NCBI GenBank assembly: GCA_016712665.1
Contig: JADJQP010000002.1
Coordinates: 186,001-250,000 of the forward strand
Reading direction: 5' to 3'
Source: Bacteroidota bacterium
Lineage (GTDB): Bacteria; Bacteroidota; Bacteroidia; Chitinophagales; Chitinophagaceae
DNA: 64,000 nucleotides
Shown here piece by piece: positions 1 through 8,311 of the stretch (position 1 is its first letter; every line of letters starts with the position of its first letter). The notes beneath the pieces were generated by a model. The model was not told where the DNA came from. It worked only from the letters and a program-made list of their open reading frames with translations, and made no database searches. A program made the position numbers and the translations under genes.

Positions 1-2
1 CT

Positions 3-1313
3 CAAAATCCTACTGCGAACTCACCGGGCTACAACTTATACTCACCAGAAGCTTGTTGTCCGGTATGGGGTGCATCAAGTATTTGCATCGACCGAAGAAA
101 TGACGATGTATACCTTGGTATGAATTTCAAAAGTTATTACAATCCCGCCAATTCTCCTGATTTCGAACCAGCCGTTATTGCCTTTGATAGCACAGGTACT
201 ATCAAATGGTGGAGTCGGCTTTATCATGAAATTACACCTAATGGCGATACCGTAGGATCACTACCTGACCAATATGTGGATGCACTAGCCATCGACTATC
301 AAAATAATAAATTAACGGTGGCGGCACGTGCGCATGGCAATAATACTGAAAATTTATGGCAGGGAAATAAAGTCAATAATGCACCCAATGCATACGGATT
401 TCAAAATCAATTTACCGGCACCAATGGAAATATTCATGAATCGTGGTTGGGAAAATTACGTTTATCAGACGGGGTATTAACCAATTCAACCTATGTGGCA
501 GAACTGACGGAGGGTACCGGTGGTTTGGGAAGCGCCCATTCCGATCCCAATTTAGATGGATGGCCCGATCCAAATACCGGTTGGCCTGATGTCAATACTA
601 CCTATATTACCAAAAATAACCTGAAAGTATCAAGCAACGGGGACGTGTGCATGCTGGGCGTTGGGCGAAGAACCATCACCACCAAAAATGCCTATCAAAA
701 AATGGTGAAACCCTTCTGGGGAGGCAAGAGTTGCTGGAATAGCTTTGTAAGAATGTACGACAAAGAATTTCATGTTCCAAAGTACTCGTCTCTAGTTGTT
801 GGACAATGGGATACTTTAAGTCAAGCCGGTGGAGACAACACCGAATTATTTGGATTGTACAAAACGAGCAAGGGCATCGTGGCAGTTGGTCGACACAAGG
901 CCGATAATGCAGATATAGCCGTAGGAAATACGATCCCAATTAATGCGGTGCCTGCCTGGGGTGTGGCAACACCAAGTAATGAATCAGCTGTATTTGTTTA
1001 TTATGTATCAGATAGCTTGTCAAATGCAAATGATCAAATCACTACCGGAATAACGGCTATCAACAGGAATCCATTTGAAGTCCATTTTTACCCTAATCCT
1101 GCCAAAGAAAGAATCTACTTTTCATTTGCTAATGATATATATAGAAATGAAACCTTTCGATACACGGTCTTAAATCCTGTGGGGCAAAGGCTTTCAACCG
1201 GTAATACTGAAAACAATACAATCCCGCTTAAAAACCTATCAACAGGTGTTTATTATATTGAACTACTTTGGAAACAAAATAATAAAGTACTCAAAAAAAT
1301 TGTCATTGAATAG
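3..1313 (+). CDS. T9SS-sorted secreted protein, 5' end outside window
   Basis: This is the C-terminal part of a large secreted protein. The reading frame is open from base 3 and reads as plausible protein before the first internal ATG at 120 (for example ICIDRRNDDVYLG), so that ATG is not the start and the gene begins upstream of the window. The body resembles the repetitive beta-rich ectodomain of Bacteroidota exoproteins. The last ~80 residues are a typical type A sorting domain: FYPNPAKERIYFSF, then LNPVGQRLSTG, then LSTGVYYIELLW and a basic tail. In this phylum that domain directs export through the type IX system and surface attachment or release. I cannot assign a substrate or enzymatic function; no catalytic motif is visible in the part present. 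Confidence 0.85.
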   Translation, partial: QNPTANSPGYNLYSPEACCPVWGASSICIDRRNDDVYLGMNFKSYYNPANSPDFEPAVIAFDSTGTIKWWSRLYHEITPNGDTVGSLPDQYVDALAIDYQNNKLTVAARAHGNNTENLWQGNKVNNAPNAYGFQNQFTGTNGNIHESWLGKLRLSDGVLTNSTYVAELTEGTGGLGSAHSDPNLDGWPDPNTGWPDVNTTYITKNNLKVSSNGDVCMLGVGRRTITTKNAYQKMVKPFWGGKSCWNSFVRMYDKEFHVPKYSSLVVGQWDTLSQAGGDNTELFGLYKTSKGIVAVGRHKADNADIAVGNTIPINAVPAWGVATPSNESAVFVYYVSDSLSNANDQITTGITAINRNPFEVHFYPNPAKERIYFSFANDIYRNETFRYTVLNPVGQRLSTGNTENNTIPLKNLSTGVYYIELLWKQNNKVLKKIVIE

Positions 1314-1400
1314 AAGGTTGAAGTACTTAGAAGGATTGTGTAAAGTAAATATACTCAATAGCAATCCTAAACCAGGTTGAATTCTTGACCTAACTAATTC

Positions 1401-3668
1401 CTAATTCTTAATACTTGCTCTAATGATATTCAAGGCTCCACCCGCGTGGAACCATTCAATTTGTTGGGCATTATAGGAATGATTCACCTGAATGGTTTCA
1501 TTGCTACCATCTGCATGGTTGAGCACCAATTGTAGTGGTTTGCCAGGTGCCATAGCCATTAAGCCTTCAATATCAATACGGTCATCTTCCAAAATCTTAT
1601 GATAATCTGCCTTGTTGGCAAACGTCAACGCAAGCATGCCCTGTTTTTTCAAATTGGTTTCATGAATTCGTGCAAAGGAATTTACCAATACCGCTCTCAC
1701 TCCCAGATGACGAGGTTCCATAGCAGCATGTTCACGACTGCTACCCTCTCCATAATTCTCATCACCCACTACGATACTTCCAATTCCAGCTGCTTTATAG
1801 GCTCGTTGCACATCAGGTACGGTTCCATACTCACCGGTTAATTGATTTTTAACCTCATTTGTTTTCTCATTAAAAAAGTTCAAAGCACCTATTAGCATGT
1901 TATTGCTGATATTATCAAGATGTCCTCTAAACTTCAACCATGGACCGGCCATTGAAATATGATCTGTAGTACATTTTCCCTTTGCCTTAATTAATAATTT
2001 CAATCCCTTCAAATCGGTTCCTTCCCATGCCGCAAATGGATCAAGTAATTGTAAGCGCTTACTATCTGGTGAAACCAGCACATTTACTGCACTGCCATCC
2101 TCTGCAGGTTTTTGATAACCGGCATCTTCCACTGCAAAACCTCTCGAAGGCAATTCAAAACCGGTTGGTGCGTCTAATGTAACTTGTTCTCCCTTATCAT
2201 TTAAAAGGGTATCTGTTAATGTATTAAAATTCAAATCTCCGGCTATTGCTAAAGCAGTCACCAACTCCGGCGAGCCTACAAATGCAAAGGTGTTCGGATT
2301 TCCGTCAGCGCGCTTTGCAAAGTTTCTATTAAAGGAATGTACAATGGTATTTTTCTCTTGTTTTTCAGCACCCATTCGATCCCACATACCAATACATGGG
2401 CCGCAGGCATTTGCAAACACCTTGGCACCTACTGAATCAAAGATTTCTAAAAATCCATCTCGTTCAATGGTATAGCGCACTTGTTCGGAACCAGGTGTAA
2501 TGGTAAATTCTGATTTAAGACTCAAGCCTTTTTCTTTAACTTGCTTTACAAGACTTACCGAACGTGAGATGTCTTCATAACTTGAGTTGGTGCAACTTCC
2601 AATAAGAGCCACTTCAATTTTTGTAGGCCATCCATTTGCAGCAGCAGCTTCTTTCATTTTAGAAATTGGTGTGGCTAAATCGGGTGTATACGGACCGTTA
2701 AGATGGGGTTCCAACTCGCTTAAATTAATTTCAATAACTTCATCAAAATACTTTGACGGTTCTGCATAAACTGCCTCGTCACCGGTAAGATGTTCTTTAA
2801 TACCATTTGCCAAGTCGGCTATTTCGGCACGACCGGTGCTTCGCAAATATCGCTCCATACTTTCATCATATCCAAACGTAGAAGTGGTAGCACCTATTTC
2901 AGCCCCCATATTGCAAATGGTTCCTTTACCTGTGCAACTTAATGAAATAGCTCCTTCACCGAAGTATTCAACAATTGCATTGGTTCCGCCTTTTACGGTG
3001 AGGATACCGGCTACTTTTAAAATTACATCTTTTGCACTAGCCCAACCGCTTAACTTTCCTGTTAGCTTCACCCCGATCAATTTCGGCATTAAAAGTTCCC
3101 AAGGCAAACCGGCCATTACATCGCAAGCATCAGCGCCTCCTACTCCTATAGCTACCATTCCTAAACCACCGGCATTTACCGTATGCGAATCGGTACCAAT
3201 CATCATCCCTCCCGGAAATGCATAATTTTCGAGAACTACCTGGTGTATAATACCTGCACCTGGTTTCCAAAATCCAATACCATATTTGTTAGATACTGAA
3301 GAAAGAAAATTGAACACTTCTTCATTGTCTTTGAGAGCACTACTTAAATCATTTGCCGAGCCATTTTTAGCTACAATTAAGTGATCGCAATGGACGGTAC
3401 TCGGAACAGCCACTTTTGAACGACCGGCCTGCATAAACTGCAATAAGGCCATTTGCGCTGTTGCATCTTGCATAGCCACTCTATCCGGATTGAAGTCTAC
3501 ATAGGATTGAAGACGAGGATAATCTTTCAATTCCATTTGGGCATCGAGATGAGTGTATAAAATTTTCTCAGCTAAGGTAAGGGGTCTGCCCAAAACGGTG
3601 CGCGCCTCGGCTACCTTGCTTGGAAATTTATTGTAAAGTGCTTGAATCATTGCAACATCAAATGCCAT
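1401..3668 (-). CDS. acn: Aconitate hydratase (mitochondrial-type)
   Basis: Cytoplasmic [4Fe-4S] enzyme of the TCA cycle that isomerises citrate to isocitrate through cis-aconitate. About 755 residues, the length usual for the mitochondrial-type aconitase common in Bacteroidota. Visible signatures are GTDSHTVNAGGLGM, the cluster-ligand segments IGSCTNSSYED and NACGPCIGMW, and the C-terminal swivel-domain motif YGEGSSREHAA. The frame extends 19 codons further upstream to 3725, but I place the start at the ATG at 3668 (MAFDVAMIQ). It matches the family N-terminus, and a TAnnTTcG promoter element lies between the two candidates. It is followed on the same strand, upstream, by a sensor kinase 121 bp away; no functional link is evident. 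No lesions are visible in this gene. Confidence 0.95.
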   Translation of the reverse strand: MAFDVAMIQALYNKFPSKVAEARTVLGRPLTLAEKILYTHLDAQMELKDYPRLQSYVDFNPDRVAMQDATAQMALLQFMQAGRSKVAVPSTVHCDHLIVAKNGSANDLSSALKDNEEVFNFLSSVSNKYGIGFWKPGAGIIHQVVLENYAFPGGMMIGTDSHTVNAGGLGMVAIGVGGADACDVMAGLPWELLMPKLIGVKLTGKLSGWASAKDVILKVAGILTVKGGTNAIVEYFGEGAISLSCTGKGTICNMGAEIGATTSTFGYDESMERYLRSTGRAEIADLANGIKEHLTGDEAVYAEPSKYFDEVIEINLSELEPHLNGPYTPDLATPISKMKEAAAANGWPTKIEVALIGSCTNSSYEDISRSVSLVKQVKEKGLSLKSEFTITPGSEQVRYTIERDGFLEIFDSVGAKVFANACGPCIGMWDRMGAEKQEKNTIVHSFNRNFAKRADGNPNTFAFVGSPELVTALAIAGDLNFNTLTDTLLNDKGEQVTLDAPTGFELPSRGFAVEDAGYQKPAEDGSAVNVLVSPDSKRLQLLDPFAAWEGTDLKGLKLLIKAKGKCTTDHISMAGPWLKFRGHLDNISNNMLIGALNFFNEKTNEVKNQLTGEYGTVPDVQRAYKAAGIGSIVVGDENYGEGSSREHAAMEPRHLGVRAVLVNSFARIHETNLKKQGMLALTFANKADYHKILEDDRIDIEGLMAMAPGKPLQLVLNHADGSNETIQVNHSYNAQQIEWFHAGGALNIIRASIKN

Positions 3669-3693
3669 AATATGTATATTTTTAATTGTGTCG

Positions 3694-3701
3694 CGAAGGT
3701 A
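3694..3701 (-). promoter_or_regulatory. Candidate -7 element upstream of aconitase
   Basis: On the minus strand this reads TACCTTCG, one base from the Bacteroidota -7 consensus TAnnTTTG, and ends 25 bp before the chosen ATG at 3668. I could not find a convincing -33 element at the usual spacing, so support is moderate. Confidence 0.4.
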
Positions 3702-3789
3702 ATAAAATGAGAACAAATTGCCCATTTCAATTTAATAAAAAGAACACACTTAACTGAATATTAAAATTTGAACAAAAGCAACCCCATAT

Positions 3790-4923
3790 CTATCGTTTCA
3801 ACAGTACCCGAAAGGTGGTGCCTTTCCCCAATTCCGATTTCTTGACAAAGATGTCGCCATAGTGATACTCACTCATAATTCGTTTCGCCAGAGAAAGCCC
3901 CAGTCCCCATCCCCTTTTCTTGGTAGAAAATCCGGGTTTGAAAACTTTTTTGAGATGTTGCGGTGAAATTCCTTTGCCGGTATCGCACACATCAATAATA
4001 GTTTGCGTAATTTCATCTTTAATATTCAAGGTAATTTCTCCATTTCCGTCCATGGCATCCAATGCATTGCGAATCAAATTTTCAATGACCCAGTCAAATA
4101 AGGGCCCAGAAATAGCCACAAGGACTTCCGGCTTATTAGAATGAATTGAAAATTTTACATTTTTGGATGCACGCTTTTGCATATAGGAAACAATTCCATT
4201 AAGATGTTCAAGCAATTGTTCTTCTTCAAGTTTAGGAATACTTCCAATTTTTGAAAAACGATCTGCAATCAATTGTAAGCGCTCCACATCTTTGTGCATT
4301 TCACTCAAAGCCTCCGCTTCAACATTTGTTGACTTCAGATATTCAATCCATGCAACAAGTGAAGTTAAAGGCGTTCCCAATTGATGCGCGGTTTCTTTAC
4401 TCATACCCACCCATACCCTATCTTGTAATTGTCGGTTTGAACTATTAATGTATGACGCAACAATTACTAAAAAGAGAAAAAGGACAATAAGCAACACATA
4501 GGGAAAATATCGAAGTTGTTTCAGGAGTTCTGATTCTCCGTAATAAATAAATTGAAAATCGTTATCAAATAATTTCACTTTTATGGGTGGATGCGCTTCT
4601 TTAATTTCTTTTAGTTTAAGATCGTAGGCATCCTTTTTGAGCGAGCTGTCTATATTGTTGGTTCCAAGCAATGTTCCTATCGAATCGGTGAAATACAACG
4701 GAATCGTTGTGTTGTTTGCAAGAATGGATGATTCAACCAATCCTGAACTTTCGGTATTATTTTTGGCGATAGACTCTACTGCTTGCCCAATTAATTCTAC
4801 CTTCTTCTTTTCTTCTATGGCTAATTTTTGGGTTAAATTTCTGGCATAATACAATGCTGAGGTGGCTATGGCTATTGCCAAAAGCATGAAAAAATTATTC
4901 CAATTGAGGTATTTCTTTAGCAT
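3790..4923 (-). CDS. Sensor histidine kinase
   Basis: Inner-membrane two-component sensor, 377 aa. A first membrane segment lies near residues 10-28, a ~110-residue sensor region with no recognised domain follows, and a second membrane segment lies near 142-160. The kinase core has an H-box GMSKETAHQLGTPL with His about residue 180, N-box NLIRNALDAMDG, G1 DTGKGIS and G2 GWGLGLSLAKRI. The AHQLGTPL form of the H-box is typical of a Bacteroidota kinase group. No response regulator gene is adjacent, so it is an orphan in this window and its signal and partner are unknown. Start ATG at 4923 is followed by a credible hydrophobic N-terminus. Confidence 0.9.
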   Translation of the reverse strand: MLKKYLNWNNFFMLLAIAIATSALYYARNLTQKLAIEEKKKVELIGQAVESIAKNNTESSGLVESSILANNTTIPLYFTDSIGTLLGTNNIDSSLKKDAYDLKLKEIKEAHPPIKVKLFDNDFQFIYYGESELLKQLRYFPYVLLIVLFLFLVIVASYINSSNRQLQDRVWVGMSKETAHQLGTPLTSLVAWIEYLKSTNVEAEALSEMHKDVERLQLIADRFSKIGSIPKLEEEQLLEHLNGIVSYMQKRASKNVKFSIHSNKPEVLVAISGPLFDWVIENLIRNALDAMDGNGEITLNIKDEITQTIIDVCDTGKGISPQHLKKVFKPGFSTKKRGWGLGLSLAKRIMSEYHYGDIFVKKSELGKGTTFRVLLKR

Positions 4924-4942
4924 TGAATGTGCTAAAATAATT

Positions 4943-4966
4943 AAAACCCTCTACATGGAGGGTTTT
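4943..4966 (-). terminator. Bidirectional hairpin terminator
   Basis: Perfect 9-bp inverted repeat (AAAACCCTC at 4943-4951, GAGGGTTTT at 4958-4966) with a 6-nt loop. It lies just past the stop of the T9SS gene that ends at 4994 and upstream of the kinase, so it probably ends the transcript arriving from 11 kb. Confidence 0.7.
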
Positions 4967-4993
4967 AATTCTATAAATAATATCGAAAGAGAA

Positions 4994-6820
4994 TTACTGT
5001 TTGGTAAATTTCAAAATACCTTTCAATTCTGAATTAGACACTTTCACAAAATAAATGCCATTCGATAGAGAAGGCAATTGAAATTGCAAACGATTTTTGC
5101 CTACGTGCACATTGGTAGAAGTTGATAAAATTTGATTTCCCATCATATCCATAACCGTTACTTCAAACTGGTTATTTTTATCACTTTCAATTTGTAGGTT
5201 TAAAATGCCATCGGCAGTACTGCCTAAAACACTCATTTTTATATTAGCCTGTTCAAATGTTTTAACGGTTACAGGACCATCAGTTATATACACATCATCA
5301 ATATTCCATTCGTCGGCTGTTCCGGCTGCGGATGAAATATATTTATACGCAATATGAAAGGTATTGGCTTTATAGGCAGTCAAATCGGTATTCAAAAACG
5401 ACATCCATAGTGTGTCTAGATTCGCAAAATTAATATTTAGAGGAGACCATGTTGCGGCAGTTACATCTCCGGTAAAGTTTGATGAAACAAAAACCTCTTT
5501 GGTATTATTTCCGGCGAAACGCTTTTACTCCAGAAATGTAAGTAAGGCGCTGTCATTGCTGACATATCTAAGGCAGGGAGAAACCAACCAATCTTCATTG
5601 TCGTTAGTCATGCCACCAGCATATCCATTCATGTAAACAGCATCCGTGTCGTTGTGCCCGAAGTTTGAGCATCTCCATGTTTGAGCACCTACCACAGAAG
5701 TTTCCGTAAATAATCCCAACAAAGGTGATGCGCATCCGGTAAAGGTTTCATTAAGAGACGTAACAGGAGGATTCACCCCAGGCGATGTTGAAAAAATTCC
5801 AAAGGGTATTATTATAAATACCTAAGGAACTATAAACTCCACTTTTAAAGCAGGTACTATCAAATTGCACGGCATAGTTTTTTCCAACTACTAAATTGGC
5901 ACCTGGAATGGTGGCCGTCATACCGGCAGCGGTTGCATTTGCAGCGGTATTATCTGATTGGTAGCATCAGTGATATTATATACAGTGATATTGCCCGTTC
6001 CAATGCTAATATTCTTATCGAAGGTAATCATCAAACTAGTAGCACCGGCTGCAACGCCCACTGCATTATCTGCTGGAACTAGGGTCATTATTTGGGGTGT
6101 ATTATTTACCGCAACTCCACTCCAAGTTAAGTTAAAATCATCGATTCCAATATGCGGTCGGTTTCCGGTACCCATAGAAGTATCGCTTGGCATCATTCGA
6201 ATCCACACAGCCTGGTTTTGATTGTCTAAGGCAGCTCCGAAATTAACTGATACGGTGGTATTGGTAAAATTACTATCTAATGTTATAATAGCAGGACTCG
6301 TAGCCACCGTGGTAAAGGTAGCTGGGTTGTTTCCCAAGCCATATTGTACGATCCAATTGTGATAACGTTTTGCCCCTGTATTTAAAGATTGAATTTTAAA
6401 TTGCAGATTAAATGATGTCAATCCGGTTGTATTGGCCATTTGAAAAGAAGCAGATACCAAACTATCTTTGTCGTCCCATCCGGCAGCGCTTACCTGACGA
6501 ATTCCCAATACCCTGTCTGTGCTGGCATTTTGGTCAACTGTTGGCGAAGTAGCTACAAGACCATCTGCCGAAGCTAAATTTTTAAAACCACGAGATGTAT
6601 TGCCCCAAGTGGTAGACGTTGCAGAAAATCTGCTGATAGCATCATTGCCTAAACCGGCATTTTTATTGACAATACTATCTACGCGCCATCCAAGAGGAAG
6701 GCCGTTGCCAATTGCGTCAAAACTCTGTGAGTAGGAACTGCCCGATAAGGCAAAAGGGGTTTGTGCTTGCATTGAAAAGCCAAGCAACATTATGGTAAAA
6801 ATTGACACTATTTTTTTCAT
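4994..6820 (-). pseudogene. T9SS secreted protein with Ig-like and choice-of-anchor regions, frame-disrupted
   Basis: One original gene of about 600 codons, now in pieces. It starts at 6820 with signal peptide MKKIVSIFTIMLLGF...QAQ, continues through a beta-sandwich region, then a bacterial Ig-like (Big_5/SwmB-like) stretch beginning PADNAVGVAAG, a second choice-of-anchor-like segment, and a type A sorting domain ending at 4994 (LSNGIYFVKVSN). The frame breaks near 5945-5950 (one base missing; the restored text reads ANATAAGMTATIPGANL), at the A6 run 5791-5796 (one base too many; restored NFSTSPGVNPPVTS), and at 5525, where an in-frame TAA follows ACATTTCTGGAG while the same frame continues KRFAGNNTKEVF. 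The last could be a stop mutation or two compensating indels. It lies directly downstream of the DUF5689 lipoprotein and TonB receptor, likely in the same operon. Ligand unknown. Confidence 0.75.
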
Positions 6821-6853
6821 GTATTTGTTTTTAGAAAAGTAAAATATTATTTT

Positions 6854-8293
6854 TTATTGCACATCTGTTAAACTTCGAATGGATAATTGTTTGGTGGCTG
6901 CAAACTGGCCCACTATCGCAACAAGAGATACTGGCGTAGTAGGTAATGTACTGGTAGCAAACGTGGCACCCGACATCGTATATAAGGTAATGGTTCCACT
7001 TGCATCCGTTGCGGTTTTACTGCCCGAATACGTAGCACCACCAGTAAGAGTAACACCCGAAACGCTTACTAATGTAGATTCCCATGCTTCAAGACTATCG
7101 TTAATTTGTTTGATAGTTGCTACACGAGGCGTAATGCTACCTGTTCCAGTTTTGATAAATTTGCCGGTACTAAGCCCTCCTATTTGAAGCACCCCACCAC
7201 CTGTTGTTGGATATTCTGAAAGTACGGCTCCTGATACATTAATTTCTACTTCATCGCCCAAACTAGGAAGCCCAGAGGAAGTGGTAAACCTTGCCACGAT
7301 ACCGCCAGTAGCATCTTGAATAGCGATATTATTAGCAGATATATTTCCCTTCGATTTATCTGAAATCACAATCCCTTTAATTTTCAATTCATTTCCGAGA
7401 TTAAAATTGCCTGAACCCGGAAACATTTGGCGAATGGATTTAATGGTAACCAAATTTAGATTGCCACTACATCTACTGCCATACATTTGCACATCTGAAG
7501 TATCACGAATGAGCAATTGCGCATCGCTGTTATAGCGTGAATAAATAGCTTTTATTGGACCTTTCCCTGCAGGTAATAGTGCATTTTTAAAACTGGCGTA
7601 TCCACTATTTCGAACAATGATTTGGGTAAGCGCACAATCTTCAATCATTCGATCGGTACCTGAAGCAATATTCGGATCTTGCGCATAGGGTTGGCCGATA
7701 ACAGAACCTTCAAATTCGGCTTCATCAATTTGGATAAGAGTCCCTAGCAATTTTTCATTCGTAACTACATTGGTAAGTTGATTGATAGATACTACTTTTG
7801 GTTTGATAGAATCTGGAATAAAACTTGCCTTTACAATATAGTTTACAATTTTAGTAGAAGGGATATCACTTAAACTATTGGAAATATCCGGTTTATACCC
7901 CAATTGAATAAACTTGCCATAGGCACCCAAATACAAACCTTTACATTTAATATAGATTTTTCGCCCAACGGGAAAATCGTTATACAAACTAGCTCTTCCA
8001 ATTAATACCACAATACCACTGGAGGTATCCTGTACTATTATTTGTTTATAAAAATTTCCAGATCGGTCATCTGCCACTACAATTCCGGAAATGGTAATAT
8101 CATCCGTAATTTCTACTGGAATACCACTAACTGCATTGAATTTTTGTTTCAATTGCCATATGGTGGAATTCACCGGCAAATTTGGATCGATACCTGTGCT
8201 ATCAGGTGGTGCGTCAAATTTTTGCTTTACACAAGAAGTTACTGCTGCGGTAATGAGCAAAACAAGACTTAAGTAGGTAATTAATTTTTTCAT
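6854..8293 (-). CDS. DUF5689 domain lipoprotein
   Basis: Predicted outer-membrane lipoprotein, 479 aa. The N-terminus MKKLITYLSLVLL...VTSC is a lipoprotein signal with Cys21. Two related beta-rich modules follow: the first begins ITISGIVVADDRSGNFYKQI (about residue 65) and the second begins LKIKGIVISDKSKGNISANN (about residue 305). These are DUF5689/OB-fold-like segments seen in Bacteroidota lipoproteins encoded beside TonB receptors. It sits 18 bp downstream of the TonB receptor and 33 bp upstream of the T9SS protein, which indicates an operon. By analogy the lipoprotein is a surface partner of the receptor, but the substrate cannot be read from sequence. Confidence 0.85.
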   Translation of the reverse strand: MKKLITYLSLVLLITAAVTSCVKQKFDAPPDSTGIDPNLPVNSTIWQLKQKFNAVSGIPVEITDDITISGIVVADDRSGNFYKQIIVQDTSSGIVVLIGRASLYNDFPVGRKIYIKCKGLYLGAYGKFIQLGYKPDISNSLSDIPSTKIVNYIVKASFIPDSIKPKVVSINQLTNVVTNEKLLGTLIQIDEAEFEGSVIGQPYAQDPNIASGTDRMIEDCALTQIIVRNSGYASFKNALLPAGKGPIKAIYSRYNSDAQLLIRDTSDVQMYGSRCSGNLNLVTIKSIRQMFPGSGNFNLGNELKIKGIVISDKSKGNISANNIAIQDATGGIVARFTTSSGLPSLGDEVEINVSGAVLSEYPTTGGGVLQIGGLSTGKFIKTGTGSITPRVATIKQINDSLEAWESTLVSVSGVTLTGGATYSGSKTATDASGTITLYTMSGATFATSTLPTTPVSLVAIVGQFAATKQLSIRSLTDVQ

Positions 8294-8311
8294 TTTGTTT
8301 TATTTATTATG

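Noticed and set aside
2836..3225. Opposite-strand frame of 129 codons inside aconitase
   Set aside because: It is antisense to a fully conserved enzyme and reads as low-complexity Pro/Ile text without family features; a shadow of codon bias.
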